64,000 nt of DNA from Anastrepha obliqua. Lineage: Eukaryota; Arthropoda; Insecta; Diptera; Tephritidae. Shown here piece by piece: positions 45,801 to 55,504 of this stretch. The stretch's first letter is position 1. Each line of letters begins with the position of its first letter. The stretch covers positions 20,235,792 to 20,299,791 of the forward strand of contig NC_072892.1 of the NCBI RefSeq assembly GCF_027943255.1. The letters are read 5' to 3'. The notes under the pieces were generated by a model. It saw only the letters and a list, made by a program, of their open reading frames with translations, was not told the DNA's origin and searched no databases. The position numbers and the translations under genes are program-made.

Positions 45801-46885
45801 GTTTTGTGTGGTTTCTCGCTTGCAACAGAACATCTTAGCTGCTGTGCTGTCATCAGTGCTTGGCACCAAAGATCCCGATCAAGTCAATTCCATGGCGAAA
45901 CAAGCTGGAGAGGTAAACGCTCACTTTGATGAAATAGTAAAGTACAAAGAAAAAATTCAAACAAACTATAAATAAACTGTAGATACATTCACATACACAG
46001 GTGGACAACTTATATGCCATATAAATACATGCCTAAATCAATCTCTAGTAGTTATAACCAACACGCACACACACACGCACACACACATGGACACAAACAG
46101 TAGTGTAACAGCTGCAATACACTTCCATACCTTTTCTTATATTTTTTTACTCATGTAGACTTTGGCGTTGCTTGCGACATCATCAACTCCACGCTCATCT
46201 AACACTCCTTTAATCATTTAGTTTGTTAAATAGAAAATAACCGTACATATATAGCCGCATTTGCACACGCACACATTTGAAAACCTTTGATCTTGATTGC
46301 ATTTAGAAAAACCGGCCATTGCCTTCAGTTCATAATTGACTAATTTTTCATTTCTTATTTTCTTCTTTTTTTTTTATATTGCTTTCGTTTGGCTGTCTGC
46401 ACTTTACCCCTCGCAGTTCATACAAATCGTGATGAATCTGTTGGACGCACTGAAGACCTCGTTCTCGCATCGCTCGCTAACAGCCCGCTCGATGGGCAAG
46501 CGCGACTCGGTTAGCGATGCCACCGTGGCCGGTCTCTCGCTGCTGAAGGGCTACGTGCGCACCTACCGCAATGCCGACGACAAGTGCATGCAACGCTACA
46601 TGTGCGAGGCAAATACGGAGTGCGTGCGCGAAATTGGCGGCGCTAGCATTTTCTGCCAACTGGGATCGTAAGTACCGCCGCAATTAGGGAAATGTGCAAG
46701 TAATCAACATTTGCACCGGACGGACAATAATTGCGAATTTCATTTTGTTTTTTTGCAGTTACGCGACCAGCTACTTCCTGGATCGCAACAGTGGCGGTCA
46801 GTTCGAGCATTTGTACGATGCCGGGCGCAGAGGACGTTCCGGCTACGACTGCCAACAACTGTTTCTGGAGTGCAATGAGGTTTAG
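42825..46885 (+). CDS. Secreted protein with three hydrophobic repeats and a six-Cys C-terminus (five coding exons)
   Basis: Exons by splice sites and frame: 42825-43248, 43318-43403, 45829-45912, 46417-46667, 46759-46885; total 972 nt, 323 residues plus TAG. All introns are GT-AG. Residues 1-26 form a signal peptide (LLLSIVATNCLLLTYA before YPQ). A QQQQQQ run follows. Three related segments, WSNMLSTVLTMFFNG, WANVISMGLKIINTLLGGG and QNILAAVLSSVLG, are each followed by an Asp-rich spacer. FIQIVMNLLDALKTSF continues the pattern. The C-terminal domain has six Cys (CMQRYMCEANTEC, FCQLGS, CQQLFLEC). I chose this start because a splice acceptor (TTCTTCCAG) ends two bases before it; an in-frame ATG at 42786 would be intronic. 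The family looks like a conserved fly secreted protein, but I cannot name it or state a function. Confidence 0.85.
43905..44412 (+). mobile_element. SINE-1 3' fragment in intron 2, split by a mariner remnant
   Basis: 'ctaaccacctaccctgtc' at about 43918 and, after the insertion, 'attaacgaaaccaacgcaag' to 'ggagtgatcaaggaaaac' at 44332-44412 match the last part of SINE-1 at 60670-60780. The 5' part is absent. Confidence 0.75.
43948..44328 (-). mobile_element. Mariner-type remnant in SINE-1 (same family as 1384-1753)
   Basis: TA occurs at 43946-43947 and 44329-44330. The ends are AAGGGTGGTTAAGTTTTAAG and (other strand) AAGGGTGATTAAATTTCAAG. The minus strand has the C-terminal transposase tail, KEKVYVDKPAIIQELKGEII through NLDHRMEVCRRGRGGHFADI, in one frame, less damaged than the copy at 1384. 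The rest of the transposase is missing. Confidence 0.85.
44891..45371 (-). mobile_element. Non-LTR 3' fragment (family D type) nested in the mariner, locally duplicated
   Basis: The minus strand reads a knuckle remnant with VEHFLCKCPALAARRLRFLS (about 45290-45230), then the UTR with 'ctacttgtagtgcacc', ending leftwards in GGTAGGGAGGTAGG. GCCTAAAAGTG flanks it (44880-44890; 45372-45382), an 11-bp target duplication. Several stretches inside occur twice, see the repeat entry. It matches the 3' end of the element at 20720-21985. Confidence 0.75.
44985..45382. repeat. Three local tandem duplications
   Basis: First, 'aaaaatttagggaagagaaa ... gtagagaaaagggat' occurs at about 44992-45066 and again at 45099-45161. 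Second, 'ggtggagaacttcttcaagccatcc' follows the closely similar 'agtggagaatttcttcaaaccatcc' near 45170-45222. Third, 'aggatccgcacagcttctgc' to 'gcctaaaagtg' (about 45305-45343) is repeated at 45345-45382. The last repeat includes the target duplication, so it arose after the insertion. Confidence 0.75.
45470..45828. other. End of intron 2, nothing recognised
   Basis: AT-rich, ending in the acceptor TTGCAACAG at 45828. Confidence 0.5.
45913..46416. other. Intron 3, with CA-type simple sequence
   Basis: Donor GTAAAC at 45913 and acceptor CCCTCGCAG ending at 46416. An ACACACACACGCACACACAC run lies near 46067-46087. No element seen. Confidence 0.6.
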
Positions 46886-47201
46886 GACCAGCGCATTGAC
46901 TTTGCTGATTCCTGCGTTATTTGGACGCAGACACATCAACGACTGGACTCTTGGTTTAGGTGGCAACGCAACATGAAGGCGGTAGGGGGAAAACACACAT
47001 ATACATACATACATAAAGACCATTAACGCAATAAGTTATTTTAGTTGGCGCACACGAGTATTTCTAATTGATTTCGCGTTTAGTTTAAGTTAAAAAAAAA
47101 TTATTTATTTATTTATTTATGTGCGAAAAACCAAGTACACAGATGTAAACATACAACTTTGCCATTAGTGCAAAATTAGTTTAGGCGAAATTAAATTATT
47201 T

Positions 47202-47207
47202 AATAAA
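47202..47207 (+). terminator. Polyadenylation signal AATAAA
   Basis: AATAAA lies 317 bases after the stop codon of the secreted-protein gene, after a T/A-rich 3' UTR. It is the first clear canonical hexamer that I see downstream, and the transposon cluster starts 60 bp later. Confidence 0.6.
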
Positions 47208-47273
47208 AATATGAAGAATCAACAAAATAACCAAAATTTGTCTTATACGTGCAGCTTTAAACTCAGAAATTAA

Positions 47274-49306
47274 GGGGGGAGCCTGCTTTAGAGGCTTCAA
47301 AAAATCGATTTTTTCGTGGATTTTTTTGGGAAGGAAAGAAATATTCGATTGAAACGAAACTTTCAGGTGTTATTGTTATATATTTCAGCAGTCTTCTCAA
47401 ATTTTTTCATTAAAATATATGTCATATTATGGCTGATACAAGCATTTTACCGAGGCGCCTCGAGTGTGCATGTGTCATGCGGCGGGAAAGATGCAGGTCG
47501 CAATTTTCATCTGAAACCAAAAACCCAGAAAAATGTTTATTTTAGTATACGAGGGGTGCCTTTTATATTTCGGGATTAGAGAACAGAAACAAATTTTAAT
47601 CATCGAAAATCAATTTATTGTTTTTCAAAATATTCTCCATGAAGATCTATACACTTTTGCATGCGTTTGAACGAAATTGTCGAAGCACTTTTGCCACTCT
47701 GAATGAGGTACCTCCAAAACATGCATTCTGAATGCCGCGACCGCTTCTTCAGGTGTCGAAAAACGTTAACCTCTCAGTTTTTTTTACGTACGGGAATAAA
47801 AAGAAGTCATTCGGTGCCAAGTCAGGACTATACGACTATACGGCGGATGACCTATTAATTCGATGTTTTGGGTGCTCAAAAATGCAGTTGTTTGAGCCGA
47901 TGTGTGAGAGCTCGCATTGTCCTGGTGAAGAGTGATCCGTCTTTGGCGATTGGTTTTCCTAATTTCTTGGAAGACAACTGGCAAACAAATGGTTGTGTAC
48001 CACTCAGAATTTACTGTTCTGCGTTGTTCTAGGTACGGTTGCGACATGGCCAGTTTTTCCGTAAAAACAGGCGACCATTTGCTTGGAAGTGCTTCGTGCG
48101 CGAACAACTTTTGTTGGATTTGGCTCATCTTGAAACATCCATACCGTCGACTGCTGTTTACTTTCGGGCTCATACGCGTAAATCCATGATTCATCACCTG
48201 TCACGATGTCATAGACGTGTTTCGAAGCCCCGCGATCGTATTTTTTGAGCATTTCCTTCGACCAATCGACACGAGCCTTTTTTTGAGCGATTGACAAATT
48301 GTGTGGGATCCAACGCGAACAAATTTTTTTGACAGTCAAATGTTTATGCAATATTGAATGTATGCTGGTTCCACTAATGCCTAAGATTGTCTCAATCTCA
48401 CGATAGGTCACATGACGATCTTGCAATATCAGTTCGCGCACAGCATCAATGGTTTGCGGAACAACAACTGATTTTGGACGACCTTCACGAAATTCGTCTT
48501 GGAGTGAACTACGACCACGATTGAATTCACCATACCATCGATAAACACTGGTCCTTGATGGAGCTTCATCGCCAAAAAATGAATTAAGTTCATTCATACA
48601 ATGTTGCTGAGTTAATCCACGTCGAAAGTTGTAAAAAATAATCCCACGAAAATGTTCACGATTTAATTCCAGTTTTGGACCGAGATGAATCTTTTAAGTT
48701 ACTGTTAAGAACACAAATAGCGCTGGTATTTCAAAACGTTCTGAGTACGTAAAAGCCAAAAAATGTCAAACTTTGCGATACAGCTGTCAATTGCCAGATT
48801 GCAACACCAGCGTTGCCAAATCCCGACATATAAAAGGCACCCCTCGTAGTATAGCTTCTAGTTAAACCAAGAAAATTAAACAAAAAGTGAGCAATTCAAC
48901 AATTTTTCTTTAATTAAAACAAAAATTCATTTTTTTGGAAAAACAAATTCACTTTAGATTGTTTAAAAAGTGGGTTAGTCATAACTCTCTTAAGGTTTTT
49001 TAGGTGCAACTAAGAAGAGAATTTAATTCCGAATACAATCAATGTTATCTCGTTTCGATAGGACCTTTAACTTTTTCCCTATGTTTCCCGCCAATTAGGA
49101 AAAAACGTAAAAATAAAAAACCGAGAAATCGCGCGCCAACGTTTTTGTATATAAAAAATCCGCTCGTAACCTGCTCGACGCTTGCTCCCAATTTCTTCTA
49201 TAACTGCGAAAATATTTTGAATTTGCTTCTAAAATTTTGTTTGGGAAGACATTTATGCAAAAACAAAAAATGCGATTTTTTGAAGCCTCTAAAGCAGGCG
49301 CCCCCC
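47274..49306. mobile_element. TTAA-target MITE with ~40-bp inverted repeats, split by a mariner
   Basis: TTAA occurs at 47270-47273 and 49307-49310. The ends are GGGGGGAGCCTGCTTTAGAG and (other strand) GGGGGGCGCCTGCTTTAGAG, and the similarity continues through 'gcttcaaaaaatcg'. The TTAA target fits piggyBac or Kolobok groups. No transposase is left in the parts outside the inner mariner. Without that mariner the element is about 0.73 kb. Confidence 0.8.
47550..48846 (-). mobile_element. Full-length mariner (SETMAR-like DD34D) nested in the TTAA MITE
   Basis: TA occurs at 47548-47549 and 48847-48848. The terminal repeats differ by one base in 26 (CGAGGGGTGCCTTTTATAT at both ends). The minus-strand transposase begins ELNREHFRGIIFYNFRRG near 48670. 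Its usual ATG is CTG here, and the next Met is in MNELNSFFGDEAP (48597). The helix-turn-helix, IVTGDESWIYAYEPES (first Asp) and ITLHQDNASSHTS (second Asp) are intact. One shift lies near 48010. An 8-bp tandem duplication (ACTATACG twice, about 47826-47841) shifts the frame just at the third Asp. Confidence 0.9.
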
Positions 49307-49310
49307 TTAA

Positions 49311-49599
49311 TTCACTAGCAGTCATAAGTTTCGTACTCGTATATGGGGCTTTAAGCTTTCAACTTTTGTGCTTTTTGCAAGTTATGTAACTTCAACTGCG
49401 AAAGCATTCCCAATTCCCGCTTTTATCAGGAGCAAAGTGAGCTTTCGTTGAAAGCTTCCTCATGCAAAATCTGATAGCTTAACAAGTGCAAAGCTCCCTT
49501 TATGTAAATAAATTTACGTGCATCCAAAGAACTTGCCATATCCAAATGCTTGTGCTTACACACATACACACATACTCATGGCTTACACATACGAGTAGA
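49311..49599. other. Unassigned stretch
   Basis: Short non-coding gap, with CACACATACACACATAC simple sequence near 49558. Confidence 0.4.
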
Positions 49600-52500
49600 A
49601 TGGCATAGAAGCGAATGCCAAAAAGCAAGGCAGACTCCACGAGAATTATAAAAAGAAGCGCAAAGAATCAAAGAAACCCATTAAAAGCAGCACGGCAGCC
49701 AGCTTTAAAGAACTGTGCCAGAATGTGGGCGAAAACCCGTGGGGTAATGTCTACAAACTCGTTATGGCCAAGGTCAAAGGAGGTAGAGGACAGGCACCAA
49801 CTTGCCCCATTCTTTTAGAAAAGGTTGTACAGACACTCTTTCCAAAGCACGACATGCGGCCAAACCCGAACCAGTTCCACGCAGCAGAAAGTAGTGTAAT
49901 AATCAATGAGGCAGAGGTGGTTTTGGCAACGGAAAGTTTCGGCAATGCTAAGGCACCAGCACCTGACGGCATTCCGAACAAAGCACTGAAGATCGCTATC
50001 AGGCACAATGCAAAGCTGTTTGCAGAACACTTCACCCAAGTGTATAAATTAAGGCATATTTCCGAAAGTATAGAAGAAGCAGCGACTAGTCCTACTTCAG
50101 AAACCAAATAAACCAGCGGGTGACCCAAGTTCATATCGACCACTCTGCATGATAGATACAAGGTGGTGCAAAAGTAACCTTGCGATGTTTTTTGGCTGTA
50201 ATTTAAAAAAAAATTAAAAACTTTGATTCTTCTTGTGAATTATTTTTATTTGGTCGTTTAATTTTTTTTACATCAAGTCGAGAATATGATGTCATGTAAA
50301 TGGCCGCCGCCACAGTTGATTGCCATTTGAGCCCTTTTTATGGCATTTTCCATCACTTTGGCCAAAACTTCCGGCGATAAGTCCTCACATTCTTGACGGA
50401 TATTGTCTTTAAGAGCTGCAAGAGTCTGAGGCTTGTTGACATAAACCTGCGACTTCAAAAAGCCCCACAAAAAGAAGTCTGGAGCGATCCAATCAGGCGA
50501 TCTTGCTGGCCAGTGCAAATCGCCAAAACGGGAGATTAGGCGCCCGGGAAATGCATCCTATCAGTTGTGGCAGCATATCAGTTGTGGCACGTGCAGTGTG
50601 TGCCGTTGCACCGTCCTGTTGGAACCACATGTTTTCCAATCCCAATGCATCAAGTTGCGGCAAAAAGAACTCGTTGATCATTGCTCTGTAGCGCTCACCA
50701 TTCACAGTAACCGTTTGGCCCGCGACGTCTTCGAAGAAAACATGTCCGATGACTCCTCCAGCGAAAACAGCACACCATACAGTGACTTTGAGCGGGTGTA
50801 ATGGCTCTTCGTGGGTTACACGCGGATTTTCAGTGCCCCAGAAGTGTAAATTTTGCTTATTTACCTACTCGCTAAGATGGAAATGGGCCTCATCACGCAT
50901 GATTATTTTTGATGAAAAATCATCTTCCTCTTGGTTGTGATAAGGATGTCTTGAGCGTATGTTAGACGCGATTGGCGGTCAGCTGCTAACAGCTGATGCA
51001 CCGTCTGGACTTTGTACAGAAACATCTTCAAATCTTGTACCAAAATTCGCTGTAAAGACCGTCGACTGATGCCCATTTGCGTGGCACGTCGTCTGGTCGA
51101 TGTCGACGGCGCTTCCATGACATCCTCGGCTACAGCAGCAATATTCTCTGCAGAACGGCTACTCCGGGGTCTGCCACGCCTGACAGCATCTCTCTTCGAG
51201 GCGAGCGGCTAAACGTCGCAGTGTTTCACCAGTAGGCGTTGGATGGCGAGGAAATCTGCGACGAAATTCACGTTGTGCCAAAGTCACCGACCGATTATTG
51301 GTCAAATAAATAGTCAGCAATATTCCGCGTTCTGGAGCAGTGTAGCGTAACATTGTTTATTAACGTGTATTTCGCATGTGTTTACTACACAAATGTCAAA
51401 ACAGAACTGACATTAGGGGCCAATAGCAAAATTTATAGCATTTTCTGATAGGAGGATTACTTTAGCGCCACCTGTTACTATGGGTCAAATCTTTGAAAAA
51501 TTAATTTGCACGCGCATGGAGTAGCATCTGGAGATGCGAACATCAGTTTGGCTTCCGAAAAGCCCGTTCAACCAAGACTATTGAGGGTGACAGGAGGATG
51601 CATAGTGACAAAGCATACTGTGCAGTTGTCAATTTGGATGTCAAGTATGCCTTCAACTCGGCATACTGGTCCCATGTTATGAAGACTCGCGAAGAGAAAA
51701 AAACGCCAGCATACCTAGTGCGGGTTATAAGCAGTTATCTGTCAGAGAGAGTACTTCTATACGATACAGGTAAAGGTCCTAAGCGATATGCAGTGACGGG
51801 CGGAGTACCGCAGGGAATGTTCTGTATGATGGGGTACTACATCTCCCAATACCGAGAGAAGTGCAAATAATAGGCTACGCAGAAGGCATCGCGTTGGCCA
51901 TAGTCGCCAAAACAATTCCTCAGATTCCGAGCATCTGCAGCGAGGCAACATCAAAGGTCAAAAAATGTATAACGGCGGTTAAACTCCAGCTAGCAGGACA
52001 AAAAACAGAAGCGAGTAGAAAAAAGTTAGAAACTGCCACACTAAACATTGATGGGTTCAACGTCACAACACAGGCGGCACTACGATATTTGGATATAATA
52101 TCGCTGCTCGACTAAGCTTCAAGGAGCACATTAAAAAGGATGCGGAAAGGCAGCCTTGGTGACGGCAGCACTGACAAGTATTATGCCCAACATCGGTGGT
52201 CCCACTCAGAGCAGAAGAGCGCTCCTGGCTAAAGGTACCCAGCCTACACTCATATATGCAGCCCCCATATACAAAAAACATAAGCGAAGAAGGGGGAAAT
52301 ATTTTTTGGACTAAGTGCCCCTAGAGTTGCCTGTGCTTTCAGGGCAGTGTCGGGTATCATGCCACCAGATATAATGGCCTCTGAACTGGGTAGAATCTAG
52401 GACAAAGCCAAAAGCCTAAACAGGCGACTAACGACGGAAGAGCGTAAGGAAGGAAGGCAGGGGAGCATATATGAGTGGCAAAATCGCTGGGACCTAGCGA

Positions 52501-53030
52501 TAAAAGGGAGGTGGACGCATAAACTCATCAGAAACGTGCGGGCATGGGTTGGGAGAAGACATGGTGACACAGATTACTACCTGACACAGTTCCTGACGGG
52601 ACATGGATGCTACAGAGAGTATCTTCGAAGACGAGGAGGCAGCAAACTGCACGTTCTGCGGCAACGGTAGTGACAACGCCGAACATATCTTCTTCTCTTG
52701 TCCGAGATACGCACCGTCGATTAAAGAAATGTTAAAAGAGAGGATAACCACAGGCAACATTGTCAATCATATGCTTCAATCGAAGTTGGTGTGGGCCAAG
52801 ATGAGAGAGTGGCTCCGCAAATGCGTTACAAGAACTGCGGAAAAAATAATGGGAACTCAGTAAACAGAGAAGACAAACAAGTAATGAAGGGTAGACAGAG
52901 ATAGAAACATATATGAAGAGCCATACAAGCCAACTTGGCCTTGCGATGCAATCCTTAAACGGCGGTACCGCAGGGGAAACTAAAGCTACAGAGGTCGGAG
53001 TCAGGTACGAGTTTAGTAGGTAGGTGTACT
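49600..53030 (+). mobile_element. R1-type non-LTR retrotransposon (reverse transcriptase to 3' end), split by a mariner
   Basis: Starts inside ORF2: FKELCQNVGENPWGNVYKLV (about 49707), FGNAKAPAPDGIPNKALKIA, GDPSSYRPLCMID (up to 50156). After the insertion: MGQIFEKLICTRME, AVVNLDVKYAFNSAYW (catalytic motif A Asp, about 51630), VTGGVPQG and, after shifts, IGYAEGIALAIVAK (where YADD would be, altered), then WDLAIKGRWTHKLIRNVRAW, YYLTQFLTGHGC and a CTFCGNGSDNAEHIFFSC knuckle (about 52650). Many shifts occur, and the YADD change shows that it is dead. Its end near 53030 is approximate. Confidence 0.8.
50159..51475 (-). mobile_element. Mariner-type transposon nested in the R1 element
   Basis: TA occurs at 50157-50158 and 51476-51477. 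The ends are CAAGGTGGTGCAAAAGTAA and (other strand) ACAGGTGGCGCTAAAGTAA. The minus-strand transposase starts at 51353 (MLRYTAPERGILLTIYLTNN), then QREFRRRFPRHPTPTGETLR, a second domain (TSTRRRATQMGISRRSLQRI), WFQQDGATAHTARATTDML (second Asp) and RSPDWIAPDFFLWGFLKS (third Asp), ending GGGHLHDIIFST at about 50273. Frames change several times. Removing it rejoins the R1 reading exactly (MID then TMGQ). Confidence 0.9.
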
Positions 53031-53435
53031 GTTTCGTAAGCCCAGTTTAGTTGTAATACTGACTGTGCGTGTTCCGGAATGAGGTGCACCTTTAGCGATT
53101 AGTATGAATCGTGCATGCCACCTAAAACCTTCGTTTAAACCAAAACGGGAACTGGTTCATAACTCCATTGAATATTTATTCTTCATACAGTGAAAAGTTG
53201 TGTTGCTGATTATAGACATAGACGCAACAGCCCATTCTGCTTCGCTCTATGAGCAGTTTTCGAGTTTCATGGATGACTCAAACCTAGAACGTATAACTTT
53301 TTATAACGGAGTACCTTTCAAAAAGCATTGATTAGTGAAAAAGTCGTTAAACACCTCCATCATCTCTTCGCGTCATAACATTAATGGGCTATCTTAGTCT
53401 CTTCGACAATGCTTGGGTCTAATTCAAAGTGTACT
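53031..53435. other. Unassigned stretch
   Basis: No recognised frame, between the R1 3' end and the piggyBac-like element. Confidence 0.35.
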
Positions 53436-53439
53436 TTAA

Positions 53440-54078
53440 CCCTTTGGTTTCGAGTGTCAGCATATAGCCGCCCAAGCCGTTTTACCGTCCCGCCCATATT
53501 AGATCGCAGCGGCAAGGCTCGCGACGTCTGTCGTTCTGAGCGATAAGATACGCATAGGTATAATAAAAGAGTCACGTTTTCATTCAAAGACATTCGGGGC
53601 CATTAGCGATGAAGTCTTATCTTCCTTATAATGTAAACTTTCGATGTGAAACGACGGTAGAGTCAGAACGAATTTCAGTTCTTTGATTCAGTCTCTTAGT
53701 GCCACTGCCAGAGGCAGGCTTTTTATATATTTTATATTTTATCCTAGGCACGATGGTTAAGCGATCTAGAGATAATACGTTAGATAGTGACAGTTCTGAC
53801 GAATATTACTTTGAATCTGATAAGACGGAAGATGACGGCATTACTTCGTCAAGTGGAAGTAAAATCCATGCAAAAACGAATCCACTCAGGCATTGCAAAC
53901 ATTAGCATCGATAGCAGTTTCTTTTATAATTATTTTTTGATTATATGAAACATTTTTCTTGTGTTAAATAAAGCCTTAGTTTTTATAACGTTGAACGTAT
54001 TTATTTTCTTTACTGCGCACTACAATACCTCTCGTCCTCAGCGACGCTCGCCCTTCGAGCGGCTCCGTCCCCAAAGGG
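53440..54078 (+). mobile_element. piggyBac-like non-autonomous element
   Basis: TTAA occurs on both sides (53436-53439; 54079-54082). The ends are CCCTTTGGTTTCG and (other strand) CCCTTTGGGGACG, matching over the outer 8 bases. Inside, a frame at 53753 reads MVKRSRDNTLDSDSSDEYYF, an acidic N-terminus of the kind found in piggyBac-like transposases. It stops after 51 codons without any catalytic domain. I infer an internally deleted relative of a piggyBac-like transposon. Confidence 0.75.
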
Positions 54079-54082
54079 TTAA

Positions 54083-54350
54083 AGCTATTCATAGCATATA
54101 CAACTGTCATGTCGTGCGAATGGATACAAACGCTCCAGCTCTGAAAGTTTTTGATGCGGTACCTGCTAGTGGTAGCAGAGGAACAGGAAGATCTCCCCTG
54201 CCTGTGGAGGATCAGATGAAGAAGGACTTGGCCTTTCATTATGTGTTCAACTGGCGCCGGTTAGTACGAGAAAGAAACGACTGGCCCGCTTTGTTAAACT
54301 CGGCCAAAATCGCGTAGGCGGTTATCGCGCCCATTAAGAAGAAGAAGAGA
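54083..54350 (+). mobile_element. RTE 3'-terminal fragment
   Basis: HVVRMDTNAPALKVFDAVPA, GSRGTGRSPLP and NWRRLVRERNDWPALLNSAK form the C-terminus of an RTE-like ORF2. A very short 3' end follows, finishing in AAGAAGAAGAAG at about 54337-54348. It matches the minus-strand RTE at 55801-57150 in its last ~230 bp. Confidence 0.8.
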
Positions 54351-55504
54351 GCATGCGCAACTATGGCTACTCAGGTTCAAAATGTTAAAAGTTTTACGGA
54401 GAGATGGTATTTTGTCTTCTCTTATCTTCATATTGAGAAAAAGACACACAGTGGTGATTTTTTGACACAATTTATTCAAAAATGGCTACAGAATCCAGTT
54501 TTTGACCAATTTTAATTAAAAATTTTTTTTTTTTTTGGACTGCTCGTAAGTGATTTTGTAAGACATTTTCTAGACCTGAATCTCATTTGTTTATTATATG
54601 AAATCACAACCTCCCTCTTTTGAAAGTTTAGCAAGCCCAAAAATGTGTGTATTAAATTCTTGAAATTTTTAAGGTTTAACCTTGAACTGACCTTCGATTT
54701 GACCACGCAAGGACAAACGGACAACGAATTCGAACTCACCAAACCCAAAACCGTATAAATCATTCTTTTTTTTAATTTTTCGGTGAATACTCAGGGTTTG
54801 ACTTCAACCAAATTAATTTTTAAGTTTTTAGAGAGTTAGGGAATGATTTCACCGCTTAGATTTACAATAAAAATTGCCAAACCGAATTTGAATACAACAA
54901 AATTTTTTTTTTAAGTTTTTCTGAATTTTTCATAAAAATACTCTTATTCAAGGGATTAATTTGATATAATACAAAAAAAAATTTAAGAAAAAAATTATTA
55001 AAATCAGTCAAAAATTGCCTTCCAACGACGCCCTCAAGATGTCACGCTGTAATCGATGCTGGTGGCTTTTCGAATTATTTCATCAACATTTTGGTACAGC
55101 TAAGCAATATACTCGTATGCACCTACGATATGTAGGACTTTTCTACCAGAAATAAATATTTTCCCTTCTCCATATCAGTGGCCGCGCTCTCATGTGACCG
55201 ACTGTAGATTTGAATGAAGCATGCGCAGTTGCTATGGCGAGGTAAAAAGAGGAGCACTAATACGAAAGGTTTCTCCTCTTAACGTGACGTCATCTGAGAA
55301 CTATTGCCCAATCAGTGGCATGAGTGCATACATACATACCGAGTATACGGTTATCATACATAAGCAGGCGCTAGGTGGACGGTAAACAATCCCAAAATGT
55401 TAGGTTGTTTTAAGCAAATAAATTAAAAATGGCATTTGATTTGCGCTATCAACGTTTCACCCGTTGCATAAGGGCAATAGGATATTATAACATGGTTTAC
55501 AGCC
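54351..55504. other. Unassigned AT-rich stretch
   Basis: Repeated T/A runs with no long frame of interest and no ends that I could pair. Confidence 0.35.

Noticed and set aside
53381..53593. Minus-strand 70-codon frame overlapping the piggyBac-like left end
   Set aside because: It crosses the element boundary at 53440 and has no recognised domain.
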